Positions 7,603-16,925 of a stretch of 64,000 nucleotides of DNA are shown here, one piece after another. The DNA comes from Oscillospiraceae bacterium (GTDB lineage: Bacteria > Bacillota > Clostridia > Oscillospirales > UBA644): NCBI GenBank assembly GCA_902783255.1, contig CACZQB010000058.1, positions 1 to 64,000 of the forward strand. Reading direction: 5' to 3'. Below the pieces are notes generated by a model. It saw only the letters and a list, made by a program, of their open reading frames with translations, did not search any database and was not told where the DNA came from. Made by a program: the position numbers and the translations under genes. How positions within the stretch are numbered: position 1 is the first letter of the stretch; every line of letters begins with the position of its first letter.

Positions 7603-9588
7603 TTGAAGTATAAGATTTTCGAATACGACCCCGGTCTTATTCCTTATAAAAATGATATCTTGCTTCGTATGCGCAGATACGATCAGAAAAAAAACGAAAT
7701 ACTGTCCTATTCTCCGTCTCTGTCGGATTTTGCCAATGGTCACGAATATTTCGGTTTTCATAAAACCGAAAAAGGATGGTATTACCGCGAATGGGCGCCC
7801 GCAGCAGAAGAAGTCTATCTTACAGGCGATATGGTATCCTGGCGCTGGTTCGACCTTAAGCTCGATAATATAGGCAACGGCGTTTTTGAGATATTTCTTC
7901 CCGATCCGTCTTTTCTTTATAACGGATGTCGTGTTAAAACCATAATCAAACATAACGGATCATTCCTCGAAAGGATACCTCTTTATATCAGACGTGTTGA
8001 GCAGGACCCTTCAACTTTCATATGGACCGGCGTCATTGTTGACGGTCCTCGGTTTGAATGGCGGCACGGTACCGTTCGACCGAAAAAAAACAGACTTTGC
8101 ATTTATGAATGCCACATCGGTATGGCTCAGGAGAAACAGGGAATAGGTACTTATTCCGAATTTCGCGAAAATGTTCTTCCGCATATAAAAGATCTCGGCT
8201 ATAACGCCGTTCAGATCATGGCTGTTGCCGAACATCCTTATTATGCGTCTTTCGGATATCAGGTCACGTCATTTTTTGCTCCGTCATCACGTTTCGGTTC
8301 TTATGACGAACTCAAAGAACTAATAGATGCCGCTCACGGTATGGGCATTGCCGTATTTCTTGATCTGGTCCACTCCCACGCTGCAATCAATACGGCTGAA
8401 GGAATAAACGAATTTGACGGCACCGATTATCAGTTTTTTCACGGCGGTGAAAGGGGCAGCCATCCCGCGTGGGGAACAAAACTGTTCAATTACGGTAAAA
8501 CCGAGGTCATCCATTTCCTTCTTTCAAATATTAAATACTGGCTTACCGAATTCCGTTTTGACGGTTTTCGATTTGACGGCGTAACCTCAATGATCTATCG
8601 CGATCACGGACTCGGAGTTGCGTTTACCGATTACGTAAAATACTTTTCAATGAATACCGATACAGAGGCGCTTACTTATCTTCAGCTTGCAAACGACCTT
8701 GTAAGGGAGCTCCGCCCCGATGCTGTTACCGTTGCGGAAGATATGTCCGCAATGCCCGGTATGTGTCTTCCCGTCAAACAGGGGGGAGTGGGTTTTGATT
8801 ATCGCCTTGCTATGGGACAGCCTGATTTGTGGATAAAGCTCATTACCGAAAAGCCTGACGATAAATGGGATATGTGGCAGATCTGGTCCGAACTTACAAA
8901 CCGTCGTCCCGGAGAGAAATATATCGGCTACGCTGAATCTCACGATCAGTCTCTTGTCGGTGATAAAACGCTGATCTTCCGCCTTTGCGACAGTGCGATG
9001 TATACAGATATGTCTGTTTTCAGACAGAGCGATATCATCGACCGCGGTATGGCGCTGCATAAAATGATACGGTTTATCACAATGACTGCAGGCGGCGAAG
9101 GGTATCTCAATTTTATGGGAAACGAGTTCGGACATCCCGAATGGGTTGACTTTCCGCGCGAAGGCAACGGCTGGAGCTATTTTTATTGCAGAAGACAGTG
9201 GCACCTTTTGTATGATACCACTCTCAGATACCGTTTTCTGAACGAGTTTGACAAAGCTGTAATACATTTTATTCAGCGTTGCGGAATTCTGAAAAAACAC
9301 GCGAATGCTCTATTTATCGATAAAAACTGTCAGGTCATCACATATGAATGCGCGGGATATGTATTTGCATTCAATTTCAGCCCGACAAATTCATATGAGG
9401 GCTATTGGCTTACCGTTCCGAGCGAAGGTAAATACAAAACAGTTCTTTCCACCGATGAAAAACGGTTCGGCGGATATGACAGGATATCGCTTGATTATGT
9501 CTACAGTGCAGCTGTTGATGAGAACAATGATCCTAAACTCAGAATTTACCTTCCTTCACGAACGGCACTATGCATGAAAAAGCAATAA
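7603..9588 (+). CDS. glgB: 1,4-alpha-glucan branching enzyme, GH13_8-like (eukaryotic-type)
   Basis: Cuts alpha-1,4-glucan chains and rejoins them through alpha-1,6 branches in glycogen synthesis. The 661-residue protein has an N-terminal CBM48-type beta domain (about 40-150) and a GH13 barrel with nucleophile Asp325 in FRFDG, acid/base Glu379 in VAEDMS and Asp448 in ESHDQ. A C-terminal beta domain follows. The length and the GNEFGHPEW motif fit the eukaryotic-type subgroup. Translation starts at TTG 7603, five nt after GGAGGTGAG; no ATG nearby has a comparable site. No other glycogen gene is near. Adenine deaminase follows 62 nt later, perhaps on the same transcript. Confidence 0.93.
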   Translation: MKYKIFEYDPGLIPYKNDILLRMRRYDQKKNEILSYSPSLSDFANGHEYFGFHKTEKGWYYREWAPAAEEVYLTGDMVSWRWFDLKLDNIGNGVFEIFLPDPSFLYNGCRVKTIIKHNGSFLERIPLYIRRVEQDPSTFIWTGVIVDGPRFEWRHGTVRPKKNRLCIYECHIGMAQEKQGIGTYSEFRENVLPHIKDLGYNAVQIMAVAEHPYYASFGYQVTSFFAPSSRFGSYDELKELIDAAHGMGIAVFLDLVHSHAAINTAEGINEFDGTDYQFFHGGERGSHPAWGTKLFNYGKTEVIHFLLSNIKYWLTEFRFDGFRFDGVTSMIYRDHGLGVAFTDYVKYFSMNTDTEALTYLQLANDLVRELRPDAVTVAEDMSAMPGMCLPVKQGGVGFDYRLAMGQPDLWIKLITEKPDDKWDMWQIWSELTNRRPGEKYIGYAESHDQSLVGDKTLIFRLCDSAMYTDMSVFRQSDIIDRGMALHKMIRFITMTAGGEGYLNFMGNEFGHPEWVDFPREGNGWSYFYCRRQWHLLYDTTLRYRFLNEFDKAVIHFIQRCGILKKHANALFIDKNCQVITYECAGYVFAFNFSPTNSYEGYWLTVPSEGKYKTVLSTDEKRFGGYDRISLDYVYSAAVDENNDPKLRIYLPSRTALCMKKQ

Positions 9589-9650
9589 CGGATTTTTGTT
9601 CTTACCATTATAATATACGATTAGAGAAATTACGGAAAGCGGGAATAATA

Positions 9651-11345
9651 ATGAAAACAATTCTGAAAAACGCATTGGTAGTCAACGTATTTACCGAAGA
9701 ACTTGAAAAAAACGATGTTCTTATAAATGATGGTATTATTGTCGGGGTAGGGGATTATTCGGACTATCCGGCAGATAAAACCGTTGATCTTACAGACAAA
9801 TATATTTGTCCGGGTTTCATAGACGGACATATTCATATTGAAAGCACCATGCTCACGCCTTCGGAGTTTGCAAAAGTTTGCGTTCCGCATGGCACAACTG
9901 CGGTCGTCGCCGATCCTCACGAGATAGCGAATGTCTGCGGAAAGGACGGCATCCGGTATATGCTCGAGTCAAGTGAAGATCTTCCGCTTACCGTCTATGT
10001 AATGCTTCCGTCATGTGTGCCTGCCACTTCATTCGATGAATCCGGCGCAGTTCTTTCAGCCAACGATCTCGAAGAGTTTTATTCTCATCCGCGTGTTCTC
10101 GGTCTTGCAGAAGTTATGGACTATCCGGGTGTTATTTCCGAAAATGAAAATGTTATCAGCAAAATAAGATCCGCCAAATCTCATAATGCGGTCATCAACG
10201 GTCATGCTCCTCTTCTTTCAGGCAGGGACCTCGATAAATATATATCGTCGGGCATCTATGATGATCATGAATGTTCCTCCGTTGAAGAAGCTGTGGAAAG
10301 AATACGCAAAGGTCAGATGATAATGATAAGACAGGGCTCTGCCGCAAAAAATCTTGTCGATCTCCTGCCTCTTTTTGAAAAGCCGTGGTCTGACCGCTGT
10401 ATGCTTGTTTCAGACGATAAACATCCCGAGGATCTGGTCAACAGAGGTCATATAGACGATGCGATCCGCATAGCCGTAAAACGGGGCAGATCTCCCGTTA
10501 CCGCAATCAAGATGGCTTCATTTAATGCCGCCCGGTACTTCGGACTTAAAAATCTTGGCGCGATCGCCCCCGGATATATTGCCGATATCGCAATCCTGGA
10601 CGATCTGAATTCGGTTAGAGTCTGCGATGTATATAAAAACGGTATCTCCGTTGTCGAAGACGGCAGAATTTTACCGTTTGAAACGCCGAAACTCAATGTT
10701 GATCTTGAAAAGACTGTCCGTTCAACCTTCAATCTCAACGGTCTTTCCGAAACGGATTTTATTATAAACTGCTCTCAAAAACATCGTTGTAATGTTATAA
10801 ACGCTTTCAGAAGACAGATCATCACGGAAAAAACCGTTGAAGAAATAGATTTTTCGAAAAATAACGGTATAGATATTGAAAAAGACATTCTTAAAATTGC
10901 CGTAATTGAAAGACATAAACATACAGGTCACATCGCCGTAGCTTTTATAAAAGGTATAGGGCTTAAATCAGGAGCGATAGCGTCATCTGTCGCGCACGAT
11001 TCTCATAATCTCATCGTTGTCGGCACAAATGAAAAAGATATGACCGTTGCTGCGAATACCGTTATTGCATCAGGCGGCGGACTTGTCGCCGTAAAGAACG
11101 GCTGTGTGATAAGCGAGATCCCGCTTCCGGTTGCAGGAATTATGAGTGACTGTGATGCCGCTGCATGCGCCGCTATGAGCGCGTCTGTCAACCGGGCGGC
11201 ACTTTCCCTCGGATGTCCGGAGAGATCGGAACCGTTTATGCGAATGTCTTTTATCAGCCTTCCCGTTATTCCGCATATCAAGCTTACCACCTTCGGTCTT
11301 TTTGACGGAGATTCGTTCTCTCTTATACCGCTTTTGGCGGACTGA
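9651..11345 (+). CDS. ade: Adenine deaminase
   Basis: Hydrolyses adenine to hypoxanthine and ammonia in purine salvage. The 564-residue protein is an amidohydrolase with the metal-binding HIHIES motif (His60, His62) after the CPGFIDG turn. NGHAP (near 181-185) and SDDKHPEDL (near 260) complete the metal and substrate site, and the C-terminal ~180 residues form the domain typical of Ade (COG1001). The ATG at 9651 was chosen because homology-like sequence begins at MKTILKNALV; the open frame reaches back to 9570 inside glgB without a ribosome site. The product is cytoplasmic. Confidence 0.95.
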   Translation: MKTILKNALVVNVFTEELEKNDVLINDGIIVGVGDYSDYPADKTVDLTDKYICPGFIDGHIHIESTMLTPSEFAKVCVPHGTTAVVADPHEIANVCGKDGIRYMLESSEDLPLTVYVMLPSCVPATSFDESGAVLSANDLEEFYSHPRVLGLAEVMDYPGVISENENVISKIRSAKSHNAVINGHAPLLSGRDLDKYISSGIYDDHECSSVEEAVERIRKGQMIMIRQGSAAKNLVDLLPLFEKPWSDRCMLVSDDKHPEDLVNRGHIDDAIRIAVKRGRSPVTAIKMASFNAARYFGLKNLGAIAPGYIADIAILDDLNSVRVCDVYKNGISVVEDGRILPFETPKLNVDLEKTVRSTFNLNGLSETDFIINCSQKHRCNVINAFRRQIITEKTVEEIDFSKNNGIDIEKDILKIAVIERHKHTGHIAVAFIKGIGLKSGAIASSVAHDSHNLIVVGTNEKDMTVAANTVIASGGGLVAVKNGCVISEIPLPVAGIMSDCDAAACAAMSASVNRAALSLGCPERSEPFMRMSFISLPVIPHIKLTTFGLFDGDSFSLIPLLAD

Positions 11346-11363
11346 TATAATATAATCTAAACC

Positions 11364-11397
11364 GGTCTTCGTCTTTATTGCGAAGGCCAATTTTTTT
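11364..11397 (+). terminator. Terminator of ade
   Basis: An 8-bp stem (GGTCTTCG with CGAAGGCC, one G-T pair), 9-nt loop, then AA and seven T. Confidence 0.85.
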
Positions 11398-11624
11398 GCC
11401 AAAACAGCATTTTGATATGAATACCATATATTTGGTAACATTTTTTGCGTTAAAAATGATCCGAATCAGGTTTGAATGTCAAATTACTTCTGGGGAGAGT
11501 TCTGAAAAAATGCTGATATGCCGTTTGAAGCCTTATTTTTAGCAGTCAGGGAATTCTTTTCCATTTTTTATCGGCATCCGGAGCCTTTTTGACGAAAAAA
11601 AATAAAAAAAATTAGACTAAGCTA
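11398..11624. other. Intergenic stretch with no recognised gene
   Basis: A/T-rich region between the ade terminator and the oligopeptide operon promoter. No open frame with a ribosome site, riboswitch or strong hairpin was recognised on either strand. Confidence 0.5.
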
Positions 11625-11653
11625 TTGACAATCAGCGTAATCTATTGTATAAT
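11625..11653 (+). promoter_or_regulatory. Sigma-A promoter of the oligopeptide transporter operon
   Basis: Perfect consensus: TTGACA (11625-11630), 17 bp, TATAAT (11648-11653), about 65 nt before the binding-protein start. Confidence 0.9.
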
Positions 11654-11719
11654 AAATCGTATAATTGAATTAAGCGAAATTACGTTTGATTCTAAAATCT
11701 ATTTTTGGAGGATTGTACT

Positions 11720-14218
11720 ATGAAAAGAATGATTGCGGTCTTTCTTGCTCTCGTAATGGTTTTCTCTATGTTCGCTCTTGCAGCGTGCGACACTGAAAAC
11801 CCCAATCCGAATCCCAGCGAGAACACAGAGACCCAACCCGGAAACGAACCTTCTGAAGAACCTTCCGAAGAACCGGGCAACGAACCTGAAACTCCCGCAG
11901 AAGACGGTGTTTTTAACGGCGTAGCTGGTAAAGACTACTCTGACGAAGCATCCTATACTTTCCTTGATTTCATCGGCGGCACAACCGGTCTTAACTGGAG
12001 CCCGCACACTTGGGAAACAAATGATGACTATTATGTCCTCGGTTATATTTCGACCGCCCTTTACGACTTCGTTCTCAACGAAGATCTTTCGGGTTACACC
12101 ATTATCCCCGAAGCAGCGGCTGATCTTCCCGTTGATGTTACAGCTGACTATGTAGGTCAGTACGGTATCAAAGAAGGCGAGTCCGCAAAGGCTTGGAAAA
12201 TAGCTCTTAATCCGCTCGTAACCTGGTCTGACGGCACAAAGATCAATGCTGAAACATACGTTTACTCTATGAAACAGCTCCTTGATCCTCTTGCCATCAA
12301 CAGACGTGCAGACTCTTTCTATTCAGGCGAATTCGAAATCGTTAATGCTAAAGCTTATTTCTATAACGGAAAAGTTTCCTATTCTCTCGCAGGCGATGCT
12401 GCCGCATCTGCTCTTGAGAATGATAACCTTTACCTCGACCTCGGATTCTGGGGCATTGTAGGTGCTCCCGATGCAGACGGCAATCCCGCTCCTCAGTATG
12501 TCAAAGTAACTGACGAAACTCTCTATCGTGACGAAGCTGTTGCAGAGGGTGACGCTGAAGACTGGGTATCAGCTAAATATCTTTACGATAATTATCTGGC
12601 TGCCGGCGCTCCTTATGAATCATCCGCTGCAGATTATTTGTACATTTCGCAGTCACTCGCTCCGGTTACATGGGACGAAGTAGGTATCAAAGCTCTTGAC
12701 GAATATACTATTCTTCTCGTCACAGCTAATCCTATCGCGGAACCTGCATTTTATGTTCCTTACAACCTCAGCTCTCCGTGGCTTGTAAAACAGGATCTTT
12801 ACGAATCCTGCCAGACATGGTATGATGCAGACGGCAACGTAGTTGAACCCAACGCTGAAAATGCTGTTTCCATTACCAATACATACTGCACCACAGTTGA
12901 CAATTCTGTTTCTTTCGGTCCTTATGATCTTACTTACTATGAGCTCGACAAACAGCTCACCTTTACCAGAAATGAAAACTGGTACGGTTACAGCGACGGC
13001 AAACATGTAGGTCAGTATCAGACAGATAAGATCTCCTGCCAGGTTATCTCCGAACATAAGACCGCTCTCCAGGCTTTCCTTAACGGCGAAATTGACAGCA
13101 TCGGTCTTGACTCTACAGACCTTGAGACTTACGCTTCAAGCGACCGTCTCATTTATGAGCCTCAGTCTTACACCACAAAGATTTCTTTCAACACCAATAA
13201 AGAAAAACTCGAAGCTATCGGCGACAATGCCGTTATCCTTACTGTTAAAGAATTCAGACAGGCATTCTCGCTTGCTATCGACCGTGAAAAATTCTGCGCT
13301 GAATATACCGCAGCTCACGAACCCGGTTACGGACTCCTCAACTATATGTATTGCTACAACCCGTTCACCGGCGAACTTTACCGTGACAGCGAATACGCTA
13401 AGAAAGCAATCGTTGACCTTTACGACATCGAATACGGTGACGGCAAGGCTTACGGCGATCTCGACGAAGCTTATGACTCCATCACCGGTTATGATCCCGC
13501 TAAGGCTACCGAACTTATGAATGTAGCCGCTCAGAAAGCTACCGAAGACGGTATTTGGGATGGCTCTTCCGACATTATCCTCGACTTCCGCGTATACTCT
13601 TCCGATGAAATTTACGTTAAGATGTTCAACTTCTTCAACGATTCCATCAAAGCAGTTTGCGTAGGAACACCGTTCGAAGGTAAAGTATCTCTTCAGATGA
13701 CTGAAGACCCTGACTACTACAATACTATGTATTCCGGCAACGCTACCATCATCTTCACTACATGGGGCGGCGCTTCCATGTCACCGTTCACACTTCTTTA
13801 CCAGTGCTACTGTGACGCATCTGACGGATCCGGCAACCAGATGGAAGTTGGCTTCGAAACCGAAAAAGTTTCCGTTACTATCAACGTAAACGGTCAGTCC
13901 ATCACAGCATCTCTTCAGGACTGGGCTCACTGGTGCAACGGCGATGCAGTTGAAGCAATCGATTCCAAAGCAGGCAAATTTGCTGACCATACATACCCCG
14001 AAAGATGCGAAGTATTCGCAACTCTCGAAAATACATATCTCGAAAGCTTTGTAACTGCTCCTATTTACTACCGTAACACCGCTGCTCTCCTTTCACGTAA
14101 AATTGAGTATGCTACACCGGATTATATCCAGATCGTTGGTTACGGCGGACTCAGATACACCACCTACAACTACAACGACGATGAGTGGGCATCTGTAAAG
14201 AGCGGTATCTCTTATTAA
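11720..14218 (+). CDS. oppA: Extended oligopeptide-binding lipoprotein (SBP family 5)
   Basis: Captures peptides outside the cell for the downstream ABC importer. The signal peptide ends in a lipobox, LAAC, with lipidated Cys23. A low-complexity Asn/Pro/Glu linker (about 27-60, EPSEEPSEEP-type repeats) spaces the domain from the membrane. The family 5 pattern is seen in YVYSMKQLLDP, YDLTYYELDKQLTFTRNENWYG and FRQAFSLAIDREKFC. At 832 residues it is much longer than the usual 500-600. Start ATG 11720 follows GGAGG at 11707-11711. Codon use looks highly biased, suggesting strong expression. Peptide specificity is unknown; the symbol is by family only. Confidence 0.88.
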   Translation: MKRMIAVFLALVMVFSMFALAACDTENPNPNPSENTETQPGNEPSEEPSEEPGNEPETPAEDGVFNGVAGKDYSDEASYTFLDFIGGTTGLNWSPHTWETNDDYYVLGYISTALYDFVLNEDLSGYTIIPEAAADLPVDVTADYVGQYGIKEGESAKAWKIALNPLVTWSDGTKINAETYVYSMKQLLDPLAINRRADSFYSGEFEIVNAKAYFYNGKVSYSLAGDAAASALENDNLYLDLGFWGIVGAPDADGNPAPQYVKVTDETLYRDEAVAEGDAEDWVSAKYLYDNYLAAGAPYESSAADYLYISQSLAPVTWDEVGIKALDEYTILLVTANPIAEPAFYVPYNLSSPWLVKQDLYESCQTWYDADGNVVEPNAENAVSITNTYCTTVDNSVSFGPYDLTYYELDKQLTFTRNENWYGYSDGKHVGQYQTDKISCQVISEHKTALQAFLNGEIDSIGLDSTDLETYASSDRLIYEPQSYTTKISFNTNKEKLEAIGDNAVILTVKEFRQAFSLAIDREKFCAEYTAAHEPGYGLLNYMYCYNPFTGELYRDSEYAKKAIVDLYDIEYGDGKAYGDLDEAYDSITGYDPAKATELMNVAAQKATEDGIWDGSSDIILDFRVYSSDEIYVKMFNFFNDSIKAVCVGTPFEGKVSLQMTEDPDYYNTMYSGNATIIFTTWGGASMSPFTLLYQCYCDASDGSGNQMEVGFETEKVSVTINVNGQSITASLQDWAHWCNGDAVEAIDSKAGKFADHTYPERCEVFATLENTYLESFVTAPIYYRNTAALLSRKIEYATPDYIQIVGYGGLRYTTYNYNDDEWASVKSGISY

Positions 14219-14265
14219 TTAATCTTATCTGATACTCTCTGAGCCGATTGTCGGCTCCCGAAATG

Positions 14266-14304
14266 ATCTTCGGGCAGTGCACTTTTCGTACTCTGCCCGA
14301 AGAT
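14266..14304 (+). terminator. Intercistronic hairpin 1 (partial terminator or mRNA stabiliser)
   Basis: A 12-bp perfect stem (14266-14277 with 14293-14304), loop 15 nt, followed by only a weak T tract. It lies between the binding-protein gene and the permeases. Confidence 0.65.
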
Positions 14305-14312
14305 TTGATTAT

Positions 14313-14376
14313 ATCCAAAACAGTATGGAACTGACTTAGCAGCCTTTCCTGTTATTCGCTCCACACTGTTTTGGAT
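14313..14376 (+). other. Intercistronic hairpin 2
   Basis: ATCCAAAACAGT (14313-14324) pairs with ACTGTTTTGGAT (14365-14376); the stem continues about four more pairs past one mismatch and closes a 30-nt loop. It has no T run, so RNA protection is more likely than termination. Confidence 0.6.
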
Positions 14377-14424
14377 GTAACGTTAAATAAATAATTAGAG
14401 AAAACTGAATGGAGCTTGGGTAAA

Positions 14425-15384
14425 ATGGTAAAATATACCATAAAAAGAATTTTATTAATGATATTCACGTTGTTTGTTATTATGACAATGTGCTTTGTCC
14501 TCATTAAACTTCTTCCTCTTCCCGCAGTGAAGGAAATGGGCAAAGATATCAATATCATTCTTATGAAACGTGAACAGATGGGATACGGAAAGCCTATTTC
14601 CGTCCAGTATGCACTGTTTCTTAAAAATGTTATCACAAAATGGGACTGGGGCGTAGGGGAGCAGATGTATGAAACGCTCAGCGTTTGGAACGTATTGATG
14701 CAAAAACTTCCTTATACGATCATTGTAAATCTGTATTCTATACTTATCGCAATTCCGATCGGTCTTGCTTTCGGAATTTACGCTGCGCTGAAAAAGAACA
14801 AATGGCAGGACCATGTTATATCCACTGCCGTTATGCTCTTCATATCCGTTCCTTCATATGTCTACGCCTTTCTTGTTCAGTATTTTCTCTGCTTCAAGGC
14901 AGGTCTTTTCCCTATAACGATCCCTTCAAGTGAGACAACATCACTTTTCAGCTTCAGAATGTTTATAAGCATGATGCCGGCTATTATGTCTCTCGGATTC
15001 GGCGTTGTTGCAGGATTGGCAAGATATACAAGAGCGGAGCTTTCCGAAGTCCTTACAGGCGATTATATGCTTCTTGCCCGCACAAAAGGTCTTACTAAGG
15101 CTCAGGCAACGGCGCGTCATGCAATGCGTAACGCTATGGTCGTTATTTTGCCTATGATCATCGGTGAATTTATCGGCATCATCTCGGGATCGCTTATAAT
15201 CGAAAAAATATTCGCCATTCCGGGCGTCGGCTCATTATATATAAGCTCCATCAACCTCAGGGACTATAACTTCTTTATGGCACTTACCTTCTTCTATACT
15301 TTTATCGGTCTTTTTTCCGGTATCGTTATGGATATCAGCTATGGCTTTATCGATCCCAGAATCAGAATGGGGGCTAAAAAATAA
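14425..15384 (+). CDS. oppB: Oligopeptide ABC transporter permease, DppB/OppB type
   Basis: First membrane subunit of the peptide importer; 319 residues, normal length. It begins with the family's YTIKRILLMIFTLFVI helix. The ATPase-contacting EAA-like loop TGDYMLLARTKGLTKAQATARHAMRNA is recognisable near residues 211-237. The end IDPRIRMGAKK matches DppB. ATG 14425 was preferred over a TTG three codons upstream because GGAG lies at proper distance. The stop overlaps the next start (TAATG at 15382-15386), so the two permeases are co-translated. Confidence 0.93.
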   Translation: MVKYTIKRILLMIFTLFVIMTMCFVLIKLLPLPAVKEMGKDINIILMKREQMGYGKPISVQYALFLKNVITKWDWGVGEQMYETLSVWNVLMQKLPYTIIVNLYSILIAIPIGLAFGIYAALKKNKWQDHVISTAVMLFISVPSYVYAFLVQYFLCFKAGLFPITIPSSETTSLFSFRMFISMMPAIMSLGFGVVAGLARYTRAELSEVLTGDYMLLARTKGLTKAQATARHAMRNAMVVILPMIIGEFIGIISGSLIIEKIFAIPGVGSLYISSINLRDYNFFMALTFFYTFIGLFSGIVMDISYGFIDPRIRMGAKK

Positions 15385-16922
15385 TGCAGAACAATGAATA
15401 TATCTCAATTCCGAAAGAAAAATTCGAGTTTGCCCCTGTGGGTGAAAAAATATACGATAAAAAACTTGAAACAAAACCCATCGGCTACTTTAAAGATGCG
15501 TGGATCCGTTTCCGCAAAAACAAAAGCTCTGTTGCGGCTGCAATTATCATAATGATCCTTATCCTGTTCGCCATAATCGTTCCCATTTTCTCTCACTATA
15601 CAGTAGAACACAGAGACGGCTATTATAAAACCGTTCTTCCTAAATTCGATCTTCTCGCACCTCTCGGTATATGGGACGGCACATTTACCAAAACAGACAC
15701 TCGCGCCGGATACTACTATTATAACGCGATCGGTGTTGAAAGCGGATATAAGGCGGTTATCGGTGAACCTAAAATCACAATAGACTCGGAAGGAAATGAA
15801 TCCTATAAATTCAAAGCCGATTCTTACAATATGGTTGGCTATGTCTTTCTGAATCTTACTTCTGACGAGTATTTCGCTCTTCAGAAATATCAGGACGACA
15901 ACGAAATTCAGGTAATATACCCGATGCCTGAAAACTATAAAACCAATTATACGATCGGCAATGCCGGCGCAAATTTCTGGTATAAGCTGAAAAACAATAA
16001 CGCAACGTCTTCAGGAGAACCTCTTCTTGATAAAAACGGCGATTATATCCCGAACTATATCGAAAGATCCTCAAAAGACAGCGCTGATTACACAAGTAAA
16101 ATGCGTATAGCATCCGATACCGGTGAAAACGGAAAGTGGTTTGCATACGCCGTAAAAAATCAGACAGGTTATAAGGTCCGTGTTCTTTACCGTGAATACT
16201 ATATCTATAAAAACGGATTTGAACCTTCCTTCCTTTTCGGAACGAACGCTTACGGACAGGATATTTTCACCTGCTTAGCCGCAGGCGCACGTCTTTCCTT
16301 TATTCTTGCAATATTTGTTTCTATTATCAATCTTACGATAGGCGCATTTTACGGCGCTGTAGAGGGCTATTACGGCGGCGCAGTTGATATGATCCTTGAA
16401 CGTATCAGCGATATTCTTGCTTCTGTTCCGTTTATCGTTGTTGTAACGCTTTTTAAACTCCATCTTGCAGAAAAAGTCGGTGCTCTTCCGTCATTGCTCT
16501 TCGCTTTTGTAATGACGGGATGGGTAGGTATGGCGTCAAGAGTTCGTCTTCAGTTCTATCGCTTTAAGGGACATGAGTATATTCTTGCCGCAAGAACTCT
16601 CGGCGCAAAAGACGGCAGACTTATGTTCAAGCATATTTTCCCAAACTCCATAGGCACTATTATTACCGGAGCCGTTCTTACGATACCCGGCGTAATATTC
16701 TCCGAATCGTCACTTTCTTACTTAGGCATTATAAACCTCGAAACATCATCCTTAACTTCTGTAGGTACGATGCTTGCGCAAGGTCAGGGATATTTGCAGA
16801 CATTTCCGCATATTATACTGTTCCCCGCAATGTTTATCTCACTGCTTGAAATTTCATTTAACTTATTCGGCAACGGCTTGCGCGATGCGTTCAACCCGTC
16901 GCTGCGCGGAGTGGAGGAATAA
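15384..16922 (+). CDS. oppC: Oligopeptide ABC transporter permease, DppC/OppC type, with a large outer-loop insertion
   Basis: Second membrane subunit. It has 512 residues against about 300 in the family. The extra length lies between transmembrane helix 1 (about 50-70) and the conserved FLFGTNAYGQDIFTCLAAGARLS entry to the permease domain (about 287 on). That leaves roughly 215 residues in the outer loop, which in normal DppC is a few tens. The inserted part is rich in Tyr, Asn and Lys and has no membrane segment, so it should be an extracellular domain facing the binding protein. The EAA-like loop GHEYILAARTLGAKDGRLMFKHIFPNS is intact. The start overlaps the previous stop, and the ATPase gene follows 3 nt later. 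Confidence 0.9.
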   Translation: MQNNEYISIPKEKFEFAPVGEKIYDKKLETKPIGYFKDAWIRFRKNKSSVAAAIIIMILILFAIIVPIFSHYTVEHRDGYYKTVLPKFDLLAPLGIWDGTFTKTDTRAGYYYYNAIGVESGYKAVIGEPKITIDSEGNESYKFKADSYNMVGYVFLNLTSDEYFALQKYQDDNEIQVIYPMPENYKTNYTIGNAGANFWYKLKNNNATSSGEPLLDKNGDYIPNYIERSSKDSADYTSKMRIASDTGENGKWFAYAVKNQTGYKVRVLYREYYIYKNGFEPSFLFGTNAYGQDIFTCLAAGARLSFILAIFVSIINLTIGAFYGAVEGYYGGAVDMILERISDILASVPFIVVVTLFKLHLAEKVGALPSLLFAFVMTGWVGMASRVRLQFYRFKGHEYILAARTLGAKDGRLMFKHIFPNSIGTIITGAVLTIPGVIFSESSLSYLGIINLETSSLTSVGTMLAQGQGYLQTFPHIILFPAMFISLLEISFNLFGNGLRDAFNPSLRGVEE

Positions 16923-16925
16923 ATT

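Noticed and set aside
7432-7953. A 173-codon minus-strand open frame spanning the glgB start
   Set aside because: It covers both divergent promoters and the start of glgB and shows no protein-like features.
8647-9300. A 217-codon minus-strand open frame inside glgB
   Set aside because: Antisense to the catalytic region of a clear GH13 enzyme; no start signal or recognisable domain.
11398-11624. Glycine-type or other riboswitch ahead of the oligopeptide operon (a GGGGAGAG stretch near 11492)
   Set aside because: The flanking conserved bases and paired stems of glycine or other known riboswitches are lacking, and it lies upstream of the operon promoter.
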